From an uncultured Collinsella sp. (GTDB lineage: Bacteria; Actinomycetota; Coriobacteriia; Coriobacteriales; Coriobacteriaceae), in the NCBI GenBank assembly GCA_902494195.1, contig CABUSH010000009.1, positions 26,474-90,473 on the forward strand: a stretch of 64,000 nt of DNA. The letters are read 5' to 3'. Under the pieces are notes generated by a model. That model did no database searches. It saw only the letters and a list, made by a program, of their open reading frames with translations, and was not told the DNA's origin. The translations under genes were made by a program, and so were the position numbers. Shown here piece after piece: positions 25,798-34,131 of this stretch (the first letter of the stretch is position 1; each line of letters starts with the position of its first letter).

Positions 25798-26619
25798 CTA
25801 CAGCAGATGCTCCTCGATAAAGATCGCGATGCCGTCTTTGTCGTTGCTCGCGGTTACAAAATCGGCGGCGGCACGGGTGGCATCGCTGCCATTTGCCATG
25901 GCCACGCCCACACCGGCGTCAGCCACCATGCAGGTGTCGTTGTCCGCATCGCCAAACACGCAGATGTCCTGGAGCTCCATGTCGTTGAGCTCCGCCACGC
26001 GCACAAGGCCGCGCGTCTTGGACACGCGCGGATCCATGAACTCGTAGAGCCGCTGCGTGGTTTGCAGAGCCGCTGCCTTAACAGTGTCATCGGCAAACGT
26101 CGACGCCCGCTCAATCACCTGCGGCATTACCTCGGGTGCCATGGTAAACATCACCTTGGGCTGCGGCTCGCGCAAAAACTCGGCAAAATCGACCACCTGG
26201 TAGGGAACGCCGTCGACGCGCGACAGGTGCTCGACGCACGCGTTGCTCTCGGGCACGTAGAACACGCCGTCTCGGGGGCAGACGGGCGTTGCCGGAAGGT
26301 CCGCCATGTGCTTGCAGATGCGCGCGATGGTCTCGCCCGGCAGCGGATAGCTCAGCTCGTTGATGTCGTGCGCGCGGTCGATGACCTCGGCGCCACCGCA
26401 GCCCACCATCACGTCTACCAGGCCTTCGATGCCCCAGAGCTCGTACATGGCCTCGGTCGCGTGGGCGTCGCGCCCGGTGCACAGGCCAAAGAGCACGCCG
26501 CGCTCGCGCAGGGCGCGGATCGCCGCCACGGTGCGCGGGGACACCGTGTGCTGGCTCGTGAGCAGCGTGCCGTCGATATCGCAGAACACGGCTTTGATGT
26601 GGCTGAAGGTGGTGTCCAT
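25798..26619 (-). CDS. HAD family hydrolase, Cof type
   Basis: 273-residue phosphatase of the Cof/YidA group acting on sugar phosphates or related small molecules. Visible motifs are DIDGTLL (Asp nucleophile, near residue 13), GLCTGRD (motif II) and GDADNDTCMVADAGVGVAMANG (motif IV). The ATG at 26617-26619 follows AGAAAGG; longer open sequence upstream has no ribosome site and runs through repeats. A stand-alone gene flanked by palindromes. Confidence 0.9.
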   Translation of the reverse strand: MDTTFSHIKAVFCDIDGTLLTSQHTVSPRTVAAIRALRERGVLFGLCTGRDAHATEAMYELWGIEGLVDVMVGCGGAEVIDRAHDINELSYPLPGETIARICKHMADLPATPVCPRDGVFYVPESNACVEHLSRVDGVPYQVVDFAEFLREPQPKVMFTMAPEVMPQVIERASTFADDTVKAAALQTTQRLYEFMDPRVSKTRGLVRVAELNDMELQDICVFGDADNDTCMVADAGVGVAMANGSDATRAAADFVTASNDKDGIAIFIEEHLL

Positions 26620-26710
26620 GGGGGGCCTTTCTGGGTTGTGCGGCGGTGTGGGGTGTATTCGTGAACGGCGTACATGGTATACCAAGGCGCAGGCCGTTGG
26701 AGCTCGATCG

Positions 26711-26739
26711 CCACAAAGGTGCCTGCCCCCTTGTGGTGG
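26711..26739. repeat. ACCACCACAAAGG palindrome, copy 3 (shorter arms)
   Basis: Arms CCACAAAGG and CCTTGTGGTGG around TGCCTGCC. It sits next to a CATCACAACATTCGA element, between the HAD and MFS genes. Confidence 0.65.
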
Positions 26740-26753
26740 CCGAACCCGCGGCG

Positions 26754-26818
26754 AAACCATCACAACATTCGACGTTTTTTGGCAAAATCGCGATTTTCGC
26801 TGAATGTTGTGATGGTTT
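26754..26818. repeat. CATCACAACATTCGA palindrome, copy 2
   Basis: Arms AAACCATCACAACATTCGAC and TGAATGTTGTGATGGTTT. The right end touches the stop codon of the MFS gene at 26819. Confidence 0.75.
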
Positions 26819-28099
26819 TTACTGCTTTGCGGCACGATCCAAATGCCGGCGTCCAAACAGCAGCAGCGCCGCGGGAACCGCCGTCACAACCATGCCCGCA
26901 CCAACGAGCGTCTGCTGCACGCCAAACGTCGCCGCCAGCCACGGGGCAATCGCCAGCGGGGCCACGCCGGCGAACATGTTGCCAAAACCCATGACCGAGT
27001 TCACGCGACCGAGCTGTTCGAGCGGAGCCGTCGTTTGCACGATAGTGTTGTGGAGCGGGTTGACGACACCCCAGGCCACGCCCAGGACAATCTGGCCGAC
27101 AAGGGCTACGCCCACGTACGGCGTTCCCACGTAGAGCAGGCTTCCCAGGCCCACGGACATAAGCGCCACGAGCAGCGTTTTTAGGTTGGCCAGGTGCGGC
27201 GGCAAGCGGAGCGCGACCATGGCGCCCAGCACCGCGCCCACACCGCAAGCCGACGAGAGCCAGCCCATCCACTCAACACCGACGTGCAGAACATCACGGT
27301 AGAAGAACGACTCCAGCGGATCGAAGGCACCGTAGCCAAAGTTCGAAAGAAAGATGATGCAGAAAAGTAACGCGAGGACGCTGTTGGTAAAGACTGTCTT
27401 GATGCTGGTCGCGAAGGTGACGCGGGAAGATGTGTTGGGGTCGGGGCTTTGTCCCGCACGCTCCCCTTCCTCTGCCGAATCGGCATCCGCATGCCCGGCG
27501 ACATGGCTGGTCTGCGGTCTAAAGCCCCAACCGGCGACGAGCGCCAGTACGGTAAAGATCATCATGAGCACGAACACCGCGCGTGACGATGTAGCCGCCG
27601 CGACAAAGCCGCCCAGCGTGGGGCCAACGATGATACTCACGTTTGAAAACATGGCGATGGCGGAGTTGATGTCTTTGAGCTCGACGGGGTCGTCGGTGAG
27701 GTAGGCTGGATAGGATGTGGCGATGGGCTGGGCGAACCCCATCACAAAGCCCAGGAGCACCGCGCCGAGCAAAACGATGCCGGTCGCGCTGCCAAAAACG
27801 AGGATCGCCACGCCGGTTGCCAGCGTGCCCACGATGCTCAGCAAGAAATGACGGCACGGGCCCCAGGCGTCGAGCGCCGCGCCACCCGCGAAGGATCCCA
27901 AGATCACGAATACGTTCATAAAAAGGACGGCCAGCGATGTCGCCACGACCGAGGCATCGTCCGCATAGGTGAGCGTTCCGATGACGCCGATAAAGTAGCT
28001 GGTCTGGAAGCCGGTGTAGATGAGAAAGCGCATCGCCACCAGGCGCTTGGCCTGCACGGACAGCGATGATCGAGGCTTTGAGAAAAGAGAGGCGAGCAT
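26819..28099 (-). CDS. MFS transporter
   Basis: 426-residue major facilitator with about 12 membrane helices and a central cytoplasmic loop rich in Glu/Ser/Pro. Conserved loop signature in the first half is GGAALDAWGPCRHFLL (DRxG-like position). The ATG at 28097-28099 was chosen because AAGGAG lies six bases upstream; 18 extra upstream codons have no ribosome site and encode a short repeated VVRIPVVRI peptide. Resembles efflux carriers of the macrolide/EmrB-like superfamily; substrate unknown. Confidence 0.88.
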   Translation of the reverse strand: MLASLFSKPRSSLSVQAKRLVAMRFLIYTGFQTSYFIGVIGTLTYADDASVVATSLAVLFMNVFVILGSFAGGAALDAWGPCRHFLLSIVGTLATGVAILVFGSATGIVLLGAVLLGFVMGFAQPIATSYPAYLTDDPVELKDINSAIAMFSNVSIIVGPTLGGFVAAATSSRAVFVLMMIFTVLALVAGWGFRPQTSHVAGHADADSAEEGERAGQSPDPNTSSRVTFATSIKTVFTNSVLALLFCIIFLSNFGYGAFDPLESFFYRDVLHVGVEWMGWLSSACGVGAVLGAMVALRLPPHLANLKTLLVALMSVGLGSLLYVGTPYVGVALVGQIVLGVAWGVVNPLHNTIVQTTAPLEQLGRVNSVMGFGNMFAGVAPLAIAPWLAATFGVQQTLVGAGMVVTAVPAALLLFGRRHLDRAAKQ

Positions 28100-28286
28100 G
28101 GAGACTCCTTGTTTCATACGAATGCGGACGACGGGAATGCGGACGACGGGCATTCGCCACCGTCTGTCAAATCAATCTATCCGCATGAAACATTAAGGAC
28201 GCATCAGGACCCTTCTCTCCGTTTTTCGCTCAGTATGAACTACTTGGTAGATTGTAAGGCATGTCCCACACATCTACTAAAGCAAA

Positions 28287-28323
28287 AACCACCACAAAGG
28301 TGCCTGGCCCCTTTGTGGTGGTT
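28287..28323. repeat. ACCACCACAAAGG palindrome, copy 4
   Basis: Nearly perfect arms AACCACCACAAAGG and CCTTTGTGGTGGTT around TGCCTGGCC. Confidence 0.75.
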
Positions 28324-28333
28324 GCGGCGTTTG

Positions 28334-28373
28334 CCCAGATAAAACCTGCCGAAATTAACCTGTCCCTTTTTGG
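28334..28373. repeat. GGGACAGGTT-type repeat, copy 1
   Basis: On the minus strand it reads CCAAAAAGGGACAGGTTAAT, then TTCGGCAGGTTTTATCTGGG. The same sequence with three to four differences is at 53547-53584. It lies seven bases after the moaC-mobB stop codon. Confidence 0.65.
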
Positions 28374-28379
28374 CATGTT

Positions 28380-29684
28380 TTAGGCGAGATAGTCTTGAAT
28401 CAAATCGCAGATGGCTCGGGCGTCGTTGATGTTGATGGCTCGGGTCGCAAAGCCGGCATCGAATGCCTGACGCGCCAGGGCTTCGTTGCAGGCAAGGGCC
28501 AGCGTGCGACCGTCGACCAGGTCGAGCGAGCTCTTGCCGCGCAGACGGTCGACACCGGAGCGCGCGACCACGATGTTGTCGAAGCCCTCGGTCTTGTAGC
28601 CCTCGATGATCACCACGTCGACATCGTTGTAACGCGACAGCAGCTCGCGCGCGGGCATCTCGTCCTCCTCGCGCGTGTCGGCGTACTCCGCCCAGCGCGT
28701 GGCGCAGATGAGTCCCACGTGCTTGGACCCGGCCTGGTGATGGCGCCAGGTGTCCTTAGCGGGCACATCGATATCAAAGCCGTGATGCCCATGATGCTTG
28801 AGCGAACCCACGCGCAGGCCGCGGCGGGTGAGCTCGGCGATAACCTTCTCGACAAGCGTGGTCTTGCCCGAGTTCTGGTAGCCGATAAACGCGATCGCGG
28901 GGACGGCCGGTGTCGGAGCTGCGGGTGCGACGGCGACGGGTGCGTTCGCGGATGCGTTACCGTCTGCGGCGGCAGCCTCAACAGCAGCAACCTGACGCTC
29001 GGCACGATTCCACACGCCCGAGCGGCCGCCCTCCTTGTGCAGAAGGCGCACGTCGACGATTTCCATGCCGCGATCGACCGCCTTGCACATGTCATAGATC
29101 GTTAGGCACGCGGCACTCGCTCCAGTCAGGGCCTCCATCTCGATACCCGTCTTACCCGTCACGCCGGCCGTAACCAGTACATGAAAGCCAACCTGCCCGT
29201 CAACGCGCGCCGGCGCCCAGCCCTCGGGCACGTCCTCGGCCGGCGTCCCCGCCGGAGCGATGGGCTCGATATCGCACTTGCTCTTGGTAATGAGCAGCGG
29301 ATGGCACATGGGAATTATATCGCTCGTACGTTTGATGGCCATAATGCCCGCCACGCGTGCGCAGGCAAGCACGTCGCCCTTTTTGGCGCGGTCCTGCAGC
29401 ACCATGGCCTGCGTCTCGGGGTGCATGAGGATGGTGCCCTCGGCGATGGCGATGCGATGAGTCTCGGCCTTGTCGGACACGTCGACCATGCGTACCTCGC
29501 CCTTGGCGTCCACGTGTGTCAGCTCGTCGCGACGGGCGTCACGGGCGGGCTCGGTGGCAGCACTGGCAGTCGGCTGCACGGACGCGTCAGCGCTGTCAGC
29601 ATTCGCCGCAGCCGTGACTTTGTGGGCAGACATCGCGGCCCTGCGAGCGGCCTTGGTGGCATCGGCGTACCTGCTCTTGGCCAT
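28380..29684 (-). CDS. bifunctional molybdopterin protein, MoaC-MobB fusion
   Basis: 434 residues. After a low-complexity Ala-rich N-terminus, residues 60-225 are MoaC, cyclic pyranopterin monophosphate synthase, with the active-site region MCHPLLITKS and KTGIEMEALTGASAACLTIYDMCKA. A proline/alanine-rich linker leads to MobB (about 270-434), a GTP-binding accessory protein for guanylylating the cofactor, with P-loop GYQNSGKTT and the VVIIEGYKTEGF segment. The ATG at 29682-29684 follows GGAGG. Four bases after moaA, so one operon. Confidence 0.93.
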   Translation of the reverse strand: MAKSRYADATKAARRAAMSAHKVTAAANADSADASVQPTASAATEPARDARRDELTHVDAKGEVRMVDVSDKAETHRIAIAEGTILMHPETQAMVLQDRAKKGDVLACARVAGIMAIKRTSDIIPMCHPLLITKSKCDIEPIAPAGTPAEDVPEGWAPARVDGQVGFHVLVTAGVTGKTGIEMEALTGASAACLTIYDMCKAVDRGMEIVDVRLLHKEGGRSGVWNRAERQVAAVEAAAADGNASANAPVAVAPAAPTPAVPAIAFIGYQNSGKTTLVEKVIAELTRRGLRVGSLKHHGHHGFDIDVPAKDTWRHHQAGSKHVGLICATRWAEYADTREEDEMPARELLSRYNDVDVVIIEGYKTEGFDNIVVARSGVDRLRGKSSLDLVDGRTLALACNEALARQAFDAGFATRAININDARAICDLIQDYLA

Positions 29685-29688
29685 ATGA

Positions 29689-30744
29689 TCATCCTCCGAT
29701 TTGGGACATAAATCGTTGCGTGCCCTCAATTATCGCGTGTTCCTGCGGTTTGTGGGCCACGGCATCGCGCCAAATCGAAAGTACCTGCATATCATCACCA
29801 CGGCGCAACGCCTCACGCACCGAATACTCGGCATCGCTGAACAGGCACGGACGCACGTTGCCATCGGCCGTCAGGCGCAGGCGGTTGCAATTCGCACAAA
29901 AATGGTTGGACATGGCGCTGATGAAACCGACCGTTCCCGCCGCGCCCGGAAAGTGCCAGTAGCGCGCAGGGCCCGCGCCGGCAGGAGCGTCGTTGATGTC
30001 GAGCGGCTCGAGCTCGCCCAGCCCCGCCGCGGCGGCCCCGGCATTGATGCGCGCCCGCAGCTCATCACTCGGCACGGTATCGCTCGCGTCCCACAGCTCG
30101 GGATTGAGCGCGGGCGCATGCGGGTCCACAGCGCAATGCGAGCTCGTGCGCTCGTCACCGATGGGCATGTATTCGATAAAGCGCAGGTGGATGGGGCGGT
30201 CGACGGTCAGCCGTGCGAGAGCCGCCACATCCTGGTTGAGCCGGCGCACAACAACGCAGTTCACCTTAACGGGCTCAAAGCCCCAAGCCAGCGCCGCGTC
30301 GATGCCAGCCATGGTCTGCTCGAGCCGGCCCAGGCGCGTAATCTTTCCAAACAGCGTAGGGTCGAGCGTGTCGAGCGAAATGTTGACGCGGTTAAGCCCG
30401 GCATCTTTGAGCTGCGGCGCCAACTTGGGTAGCAGGGCGCCATTGGTGGTGAGCGAGATGTCCTCGATCTGCGGAATCGCGCGGATGTCACGAATGAGCG
30501 GGATGATACGGCGGCTGACCAGCGGCTCGCCGCCCGTCAGGCGCACGCGGCGAATGCCCTCCCCCGCCACCATGCGCACAAAGCGGGCGATTTCCTCGGC
30601 ACTGAGTAGCTCGTCGTGCGCGCGGGGCGCCACGCCATCGGCCGGCATGCAGTAAATGCAGCGGAAATTGCACTTGTCGGTAACGGCAATGCGCAGGTAG
30701 TTGATGTCGCGGCCAAAACCGTCATGTTGCACGCGGTCGCTCAC
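29689..30744 (-). CDS. moaA: GTP 3',8-cyclase MoaA (radical SAM)
   Basis: 351-residue enzyme of the first step of molybdenum cofactor synthesis. The radical-SAM cluster motif CNFRCIYC is at residues 25-32, the SAM motif TGGEPLVS follows, and the C-terminal second cluster CANCNRLRLTADGNVRPC is complete; the usual C-terminal GG is present (QIGG). The start is GTG at 30742-30744 behind GGGGAGGG. Upstream of the MoaC-MobB fusion in the same operon. Confidence 0.95.
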   Translation of the reverse strand: MSDRVQHDGFGRDINYLRIAVTDKCNFRCIYCMPADGVAPRAHDELLSAEEIARFVRMVAGEGIRRVRLTGGEPLVSRRIIPLIRDIRAIPQIEDISLTTNGALLPKLAPQLKDAGLNRVNISLDTLDPTLFGKITRLGRLEQTMAGIDAALAWGFEPVKVNCVVVRRLNQDVAALARLTVDRPIHLRFIEYMPIGDERTSSHCAVDPHAPALNPELWDASDTVPSDELRARINAGAAAAGLGELEPLDINDAPAGAGPARYWHFPGAAGTVGFISAMSNHFCANCNRLRLTADGNVRPCLFSDAEYSVREALRRGDDMQVLSIWRDAVAHKPQEHAIIEGTQRFMSQIGG

Positions 30745-30877
30745 GCAGCCCTCCCCTCGCGCGGCGTTTTATTCTTCGGAAAACATAATACCCCACGAGA
30801 GAATCATGCCGACACCCGTACGACAGGACAGGTCGCTTCGAGCAAAACGGACTTTCCAAGCCCATCCTCAACACGCA

Positions 30878-30941
30878 AACCATCACAACATTCGATGCTT
30901 TTCCCGTTTTTGGCAAAAAACGTCGAATGTTGTGATGGTTT
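30878..30941. repeat. CATCACAACATTCGA palindrome, copy 3
   Basis: Arms AAACCATCACAACATTCGA and TCGAATGTTGTGATGGTTT around GCTTTTCCCGTTTTTGGCAA, between moaA and the unknown gene's stop at 30980. Confidence 0.75.
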
Positions 30942-30979
30942 GCCTGCCCACGGCACCCCGCAGAAGGACCGGAACGTCC

Positions 30980-32017
30980 CTAAAGGCCGCCGTCCCAGTG
31001 CCGAATCACGAATTGTCGTAGGTCGTTCTGACGTTTCTGGAACGCTTCGCTTCGGTCGCACTTAAGGCCCATAGCGAGCGCGATGGCATTCATTGCCCGA
31101 TGCAATTGCAGTTGATGGGCAAACTGAGTCCCGGTGAGGACGATCATCTTAAAGCCCAGCGCGCTCAGCACGGTCATACGCTCCGCATCCGACGCGCTGC
31201 GCTGTTTATCAAGATGGTCCGAGCCGTTGTATTCAATCCCCGTACCGCTCGCAGGCGCATATACGTCGATCTCGAAATACCCGGCCTTAGCGAGATACTT
31301 GAACTCGTTGGGAACATCGACCCGATGGTTGAGCTCGATCTTGGCGTATCCCAGCCCGCCCTGGGAACGTTTTGCTACGACCATGATTGCGGTGGCCGTC
31401 TCCATGGGCGAACGCGCGCCATCGTGCACGCGCTTGAGCACGGCGGCCGCGCGTATAGCCCCCTGACGAGATCGGTTCTCATTGCAATAGGCAATCAAGT
31501 CGGCAACGGTGTACCTCTGCCCCATCTCGACATAATCGCCTGTCGACAGATGATTCAAATGGTATCGGGCGCAGATTTCGTAGCCATATTCCAGCTGCTC
31601 GGGCTCGCTCATCCACGAACCCGCTTGGACAAAGCACATGGCCTCATCAACCACCAGAAGGCCCTCTGCCACCTCGATAAGATGGCCTGGAGGTACCGGC
31701 GCCCCAAACACGTGGCACCTAAATCCAGCCGGCGTCGAGCGCTCAAAATCGAAGTTGACGAGCGTGTCGATATGATCGAGCTCTTCTCGTGGAATACCAA
31801 GTGAGACCAGATAGTCGGTAACGATCCCAACTGCCGTTGAAGCCCTCAGCCCCTTGGCATCGAGTCCCAATTTGGGCAGGCCCGCGGTCGGCTCCGCCTC
31901 GTTAGCAAGCGAGTCCTCATCGTATAGGCTGCTTGCTCGCGAGAGCGGCTCAAACGGACGCTCCACGTTGTGGTACAGCCAGGCAGTCTTATGGGACAGG
32001 ACGATCGGCAGGTCCAT
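30980..32017 (-). CDS. hypothetical protein with a Vsr/DUF559-like C-terminal region
   Basis: 345 residues, no signal peptide or membrane helix. The C-terminal third contains YFEIDVYAPASGTGIEYNGS and ERMTVLSALGFKMIVLTGTQ, resembling the EhExD-K core of Vsr/DUF559-type restriction-endonuclease folds. The N-terminal part starts MDLPIVLSHKTAWLYHNVERP. The pattern resembles Coriobacteriia proteins annotated as unknown or abortive-infection-like; I cannot assign a function. The ATG has GGAGGG upstream. Palindrome elements flank it on both sides. Confidence 0.75.
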   Translation of the reverse strand: MDLPIVLSHKTAWLYHNVERPFEPLSRASSLYDEDSLANEAEPTAGLPKLGLDAKGLRASTAVGIVTDYLVSLGIPREELDHIDTLVNFDFERSTPAGFRCHVFGAPVPPGHLIEVAEGLLVVDEAMCFVQAGSWMSEPEQLEYGYEICARYHLNHLSTGDYVEMGQRYTVADLIAYCNENRSRQGAIRAAAVLKRVHDGARSPMETATAIMVVAKRSQGGLGYAKIELNHRVDVPNEFKYLAKAGYFEIDVYAPASGTGIEYNGSDHLDKQRSASDAERMTVLSALGFKMIVLTGTQFAHQLQLHRAMNAIALAMGLKCDRSEAFQKRQNDLRQFVIRHWDGGL

Positions 32018-32118
32018 GAGCCCTCCAATGGAGTCGGATAACCAACCTTATTCCCCTGCCCACGGGTCCGCACACCTTCGCGCGCAAGAAAGCGATTCCG
32101 CCCGGTCGAGTGGCAGAA

Positions 32119-32183
32119 AAACCATCACAACATTCGACGCTTTTCCCGATTTTGGCAAAAAACGTCGAATGTTGTGATGGTTT
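32119..32183. repeat. CATCACAACATTCGA palindrome, copy 4
   Basis: Perfect arms AACCATCACAACATTCGACG and the complement ending at 32183, loop about 20 bases. It lies 50 bases after the ABC gene's stop codon at 32233. Confidence 0.78.
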
Positions 32184-32232
32184 GAGGCGAGGTGAGAGGC
32201 ACGGAGGGGTCAAAGCATCGTGCTCGAACGGG

Positions 32233-34131
32233 TTAATCCAACTCTTTTAAGCCATGCGCCAGCTGCCAGTACTCGCCGTGCTGGGCGAGCAGCTCTTCGT
32301 GCGTGCCGCGCTCGATGATGCGGCCGTGTTCGAGGACCATGATGGCGTCGGCGTCGCGGACAGTGGACAGGCGGTGCGCGATCATAAACGTGGTGCGACC
32401 GCGCATGATGCGGTCCATACCGCGCTCGATGAGCTTTTCGGTACGCGTGTCAATGGAGCTCGTGGCCTCGTCCAGGATGAGCACCGGCGGATCGGCGACG
32501 GCCACGCGCGCGATGGCGAGCAGCTGACGCTGGCCCTGCGACAGGTTGGCGCCGTCGGCCGTGACCGGTGTGTCGTAGCCCCGCGGCAGGCGGCGGATAA
32601 ACGAGTCGGCGCAGGCGGCCTCGGCAGCGGCGCGCACCTCCTCGTCGGTCGCGTCGAGCTTGCCAAAGCGGATGTTCTGCGCAATGGTGCCGCTAAACAG
32701 GTGCGTGTCCTGCAGCACAATGCCGAGCGACCCGCGCAGGCTGGCCTTGGCAATGTGCTTGACGTCGATGCCGTCGTACGTGATCTCGCCGTCATCGACC
32801 TCGTAGAAGCGGTTGATGAGGTTGGTGATGGTCGTCTTGCCGGCGCCCGTGGAGCCCACAAACGCAATCTTTTGCCCCGGCTTGGCAAACAGGTTGAGGT
32901 CCGTGAGCACGCGGGCGCCCGGCACGTAGGAAAAGTCCACGGCATGGAAGCGCACGTCGCCGGCAAGCGGGACCAAGCCGCACGTGAGCTCGGTGCCGTC
33001 GGCGGCCACCGCGCGGCCTGACTCATCAACGGCTGCCACGTCATGCAAGTGCCCGTACGCGCCCACGCCCTGGCCCTCGGGAATCTTCCACGCCCACGCG
33101 GCGTCGCCCGTCTGCACCAGCTCCACGCAGCCCTCGTCCACCTCGGGCTCAAGGTCCATAGCCGCAAACAGGCGCTCGGCACCGGCCAACGCGTTGAGCA
33201 AGAAGTTGCCGAGCTGCGTAAACTGGTTGATGGGCATGGCGGCCTGGCGCACAAAGACCAGGTAGCTTGCAAGTGCGCCCACATCGGCGAGCCCCTTGAT
33301 GCAGAGCATGCCGCCCGCCACGGCGACGATGGCATAGTTGACGTAGCCAATCACGACGGTCATGGGCACCATGGAGTTGGCATAGCTCACGGCGGCGGTG
33401 CCGGTGCGGCGAAGCTCGTCGTTGCGGCAGGTGAAGCCGGCGACATTCGCTGCCTCACGGTTAAAGACCTTGATGACCTTTTGGCCCGAGACCATTTCTT
33501 CGATATATCCGTCCAGGTCGCCAAGCGATGCCTGCTGGGCGGCAAAGAAACGCTTAGAGCGCGCGCCCGAGTAGCGCGCATACAGCACAATGGCCGCATC
33601 GCACACGAGTGTGATAATCGTGAGCTGCCAGTTAAGGATGATGAGCATAGCCGTGGTGCCCACAACCTGAATGGCGGCCTGAATCACGTTGGCAAAGCTG
33701 TTGTTGAGCGCCTCGGAGACGGTGTCGACGTCGTTGGTGAAAAAACTCATGATGTCGCCCGAGCGCGTGCTGTCAAAATAACTGAGCGGCAGCGTCTGGA
33801 TGTGCGCGAACAGGTCGCGGCGAATATCGGACACCACGTGTTGGGCCGCGCGCACCATAATCTGCGAGTAGCCCAGGGCCGAGAGCACGCCCGCAGCGTA
33901 GATGATCGCCGTCAGGATGACCTGCTTGGCGAGCAGTTCCTCCCCGCCCGTGGCCAAACCGTTAACGATGGGGCGCACCATGTAGGTGCCGGCGAGGCTC
34001 GCGATGGCGGCAACGGAGGCGAGCACGCCCACCGCGAGCAACGAGAACTTGGCATGCCCCATGTAGGAGAGCAAGCGGCGTACAGTGCGCTTGAGGTCGG
34101 CCGGGCGTGCTTGGGCTGCGGTCTTAGGCAT
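32233..34131 (-). CDS. ABC transporter permease/ATP-binding fusion, second subunit
   Basis: 632-residue half-transporter with about six helices in residues 30-330 and a nucleotide-binding domain with Walker A GSTGAGKTT, signature LSQGQRQ, Walker B VLILDEATSSID and H-loop IAHRLST. The ATG at 34129-34131 lies within the last codons of the preceding gene (eight-base overlap), which argues against a longer upstream reading. Residues 380-430 hold an insert between the membrane and ATPase domains (EGQGVGAYGHLHDVAAVDES). Probably a heterodimer with the 609-residue subunit; LmrCD/YfiBC-like exporter group. Confidence 0.9.
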   Translation of the reverse strand: MPKTAAQARPADLKRTVRRLLSYMGHAKFSLLAVGVLASVAAIASLAGTYMVRPIVNGLATGGEELLAKQVILTAIIYAAGVLSALGYSQIMVRAAQHVVSDIRRDLFAHIQTLPLSYFDSTRSGDIMSFFTNDVDTVSEALNNSFANVIQAAIQVVGTTAMLIILNWQLTIITLVCDAAIVLYARYSGARSKRFFAAQQASLGDLDGYIEEMVSGQKVIKVFNREAANVAGFTCRNDELRRTGTAAVSYANSMVPMTVVIGYVNYAIVAVAGGMLCIKGLADVGALASYLVFVRQAAMPINQFTQLGNFLLNALAGAERLFAAMDLEPEVDEGCVELVQTGDAAWAWKIPEGQGVGAYGHLHDVAAVDESGRAVAADGTELTCGLVPLAGDVRFHAVDFSYVPGARVLTDLNLFAKPGQKIAFVGSTGAGKTTITNLINRFYEVDDGEITYDGIDVKHIAKASLRGSLGIVLQDTHLFSGTIAQNIRFGKLDATDEEVRAAAEAACADSFIRRLPRGYDTPVTADGANLSQGQRQLLAIARVAVADPPVLILDEATSSIDTRTEKLIERGMDRIMRGRTTFMIAHRLSTVRDADAIMVLEHGRIIERGTHEELLAQHGEYWQLAHGLKELD

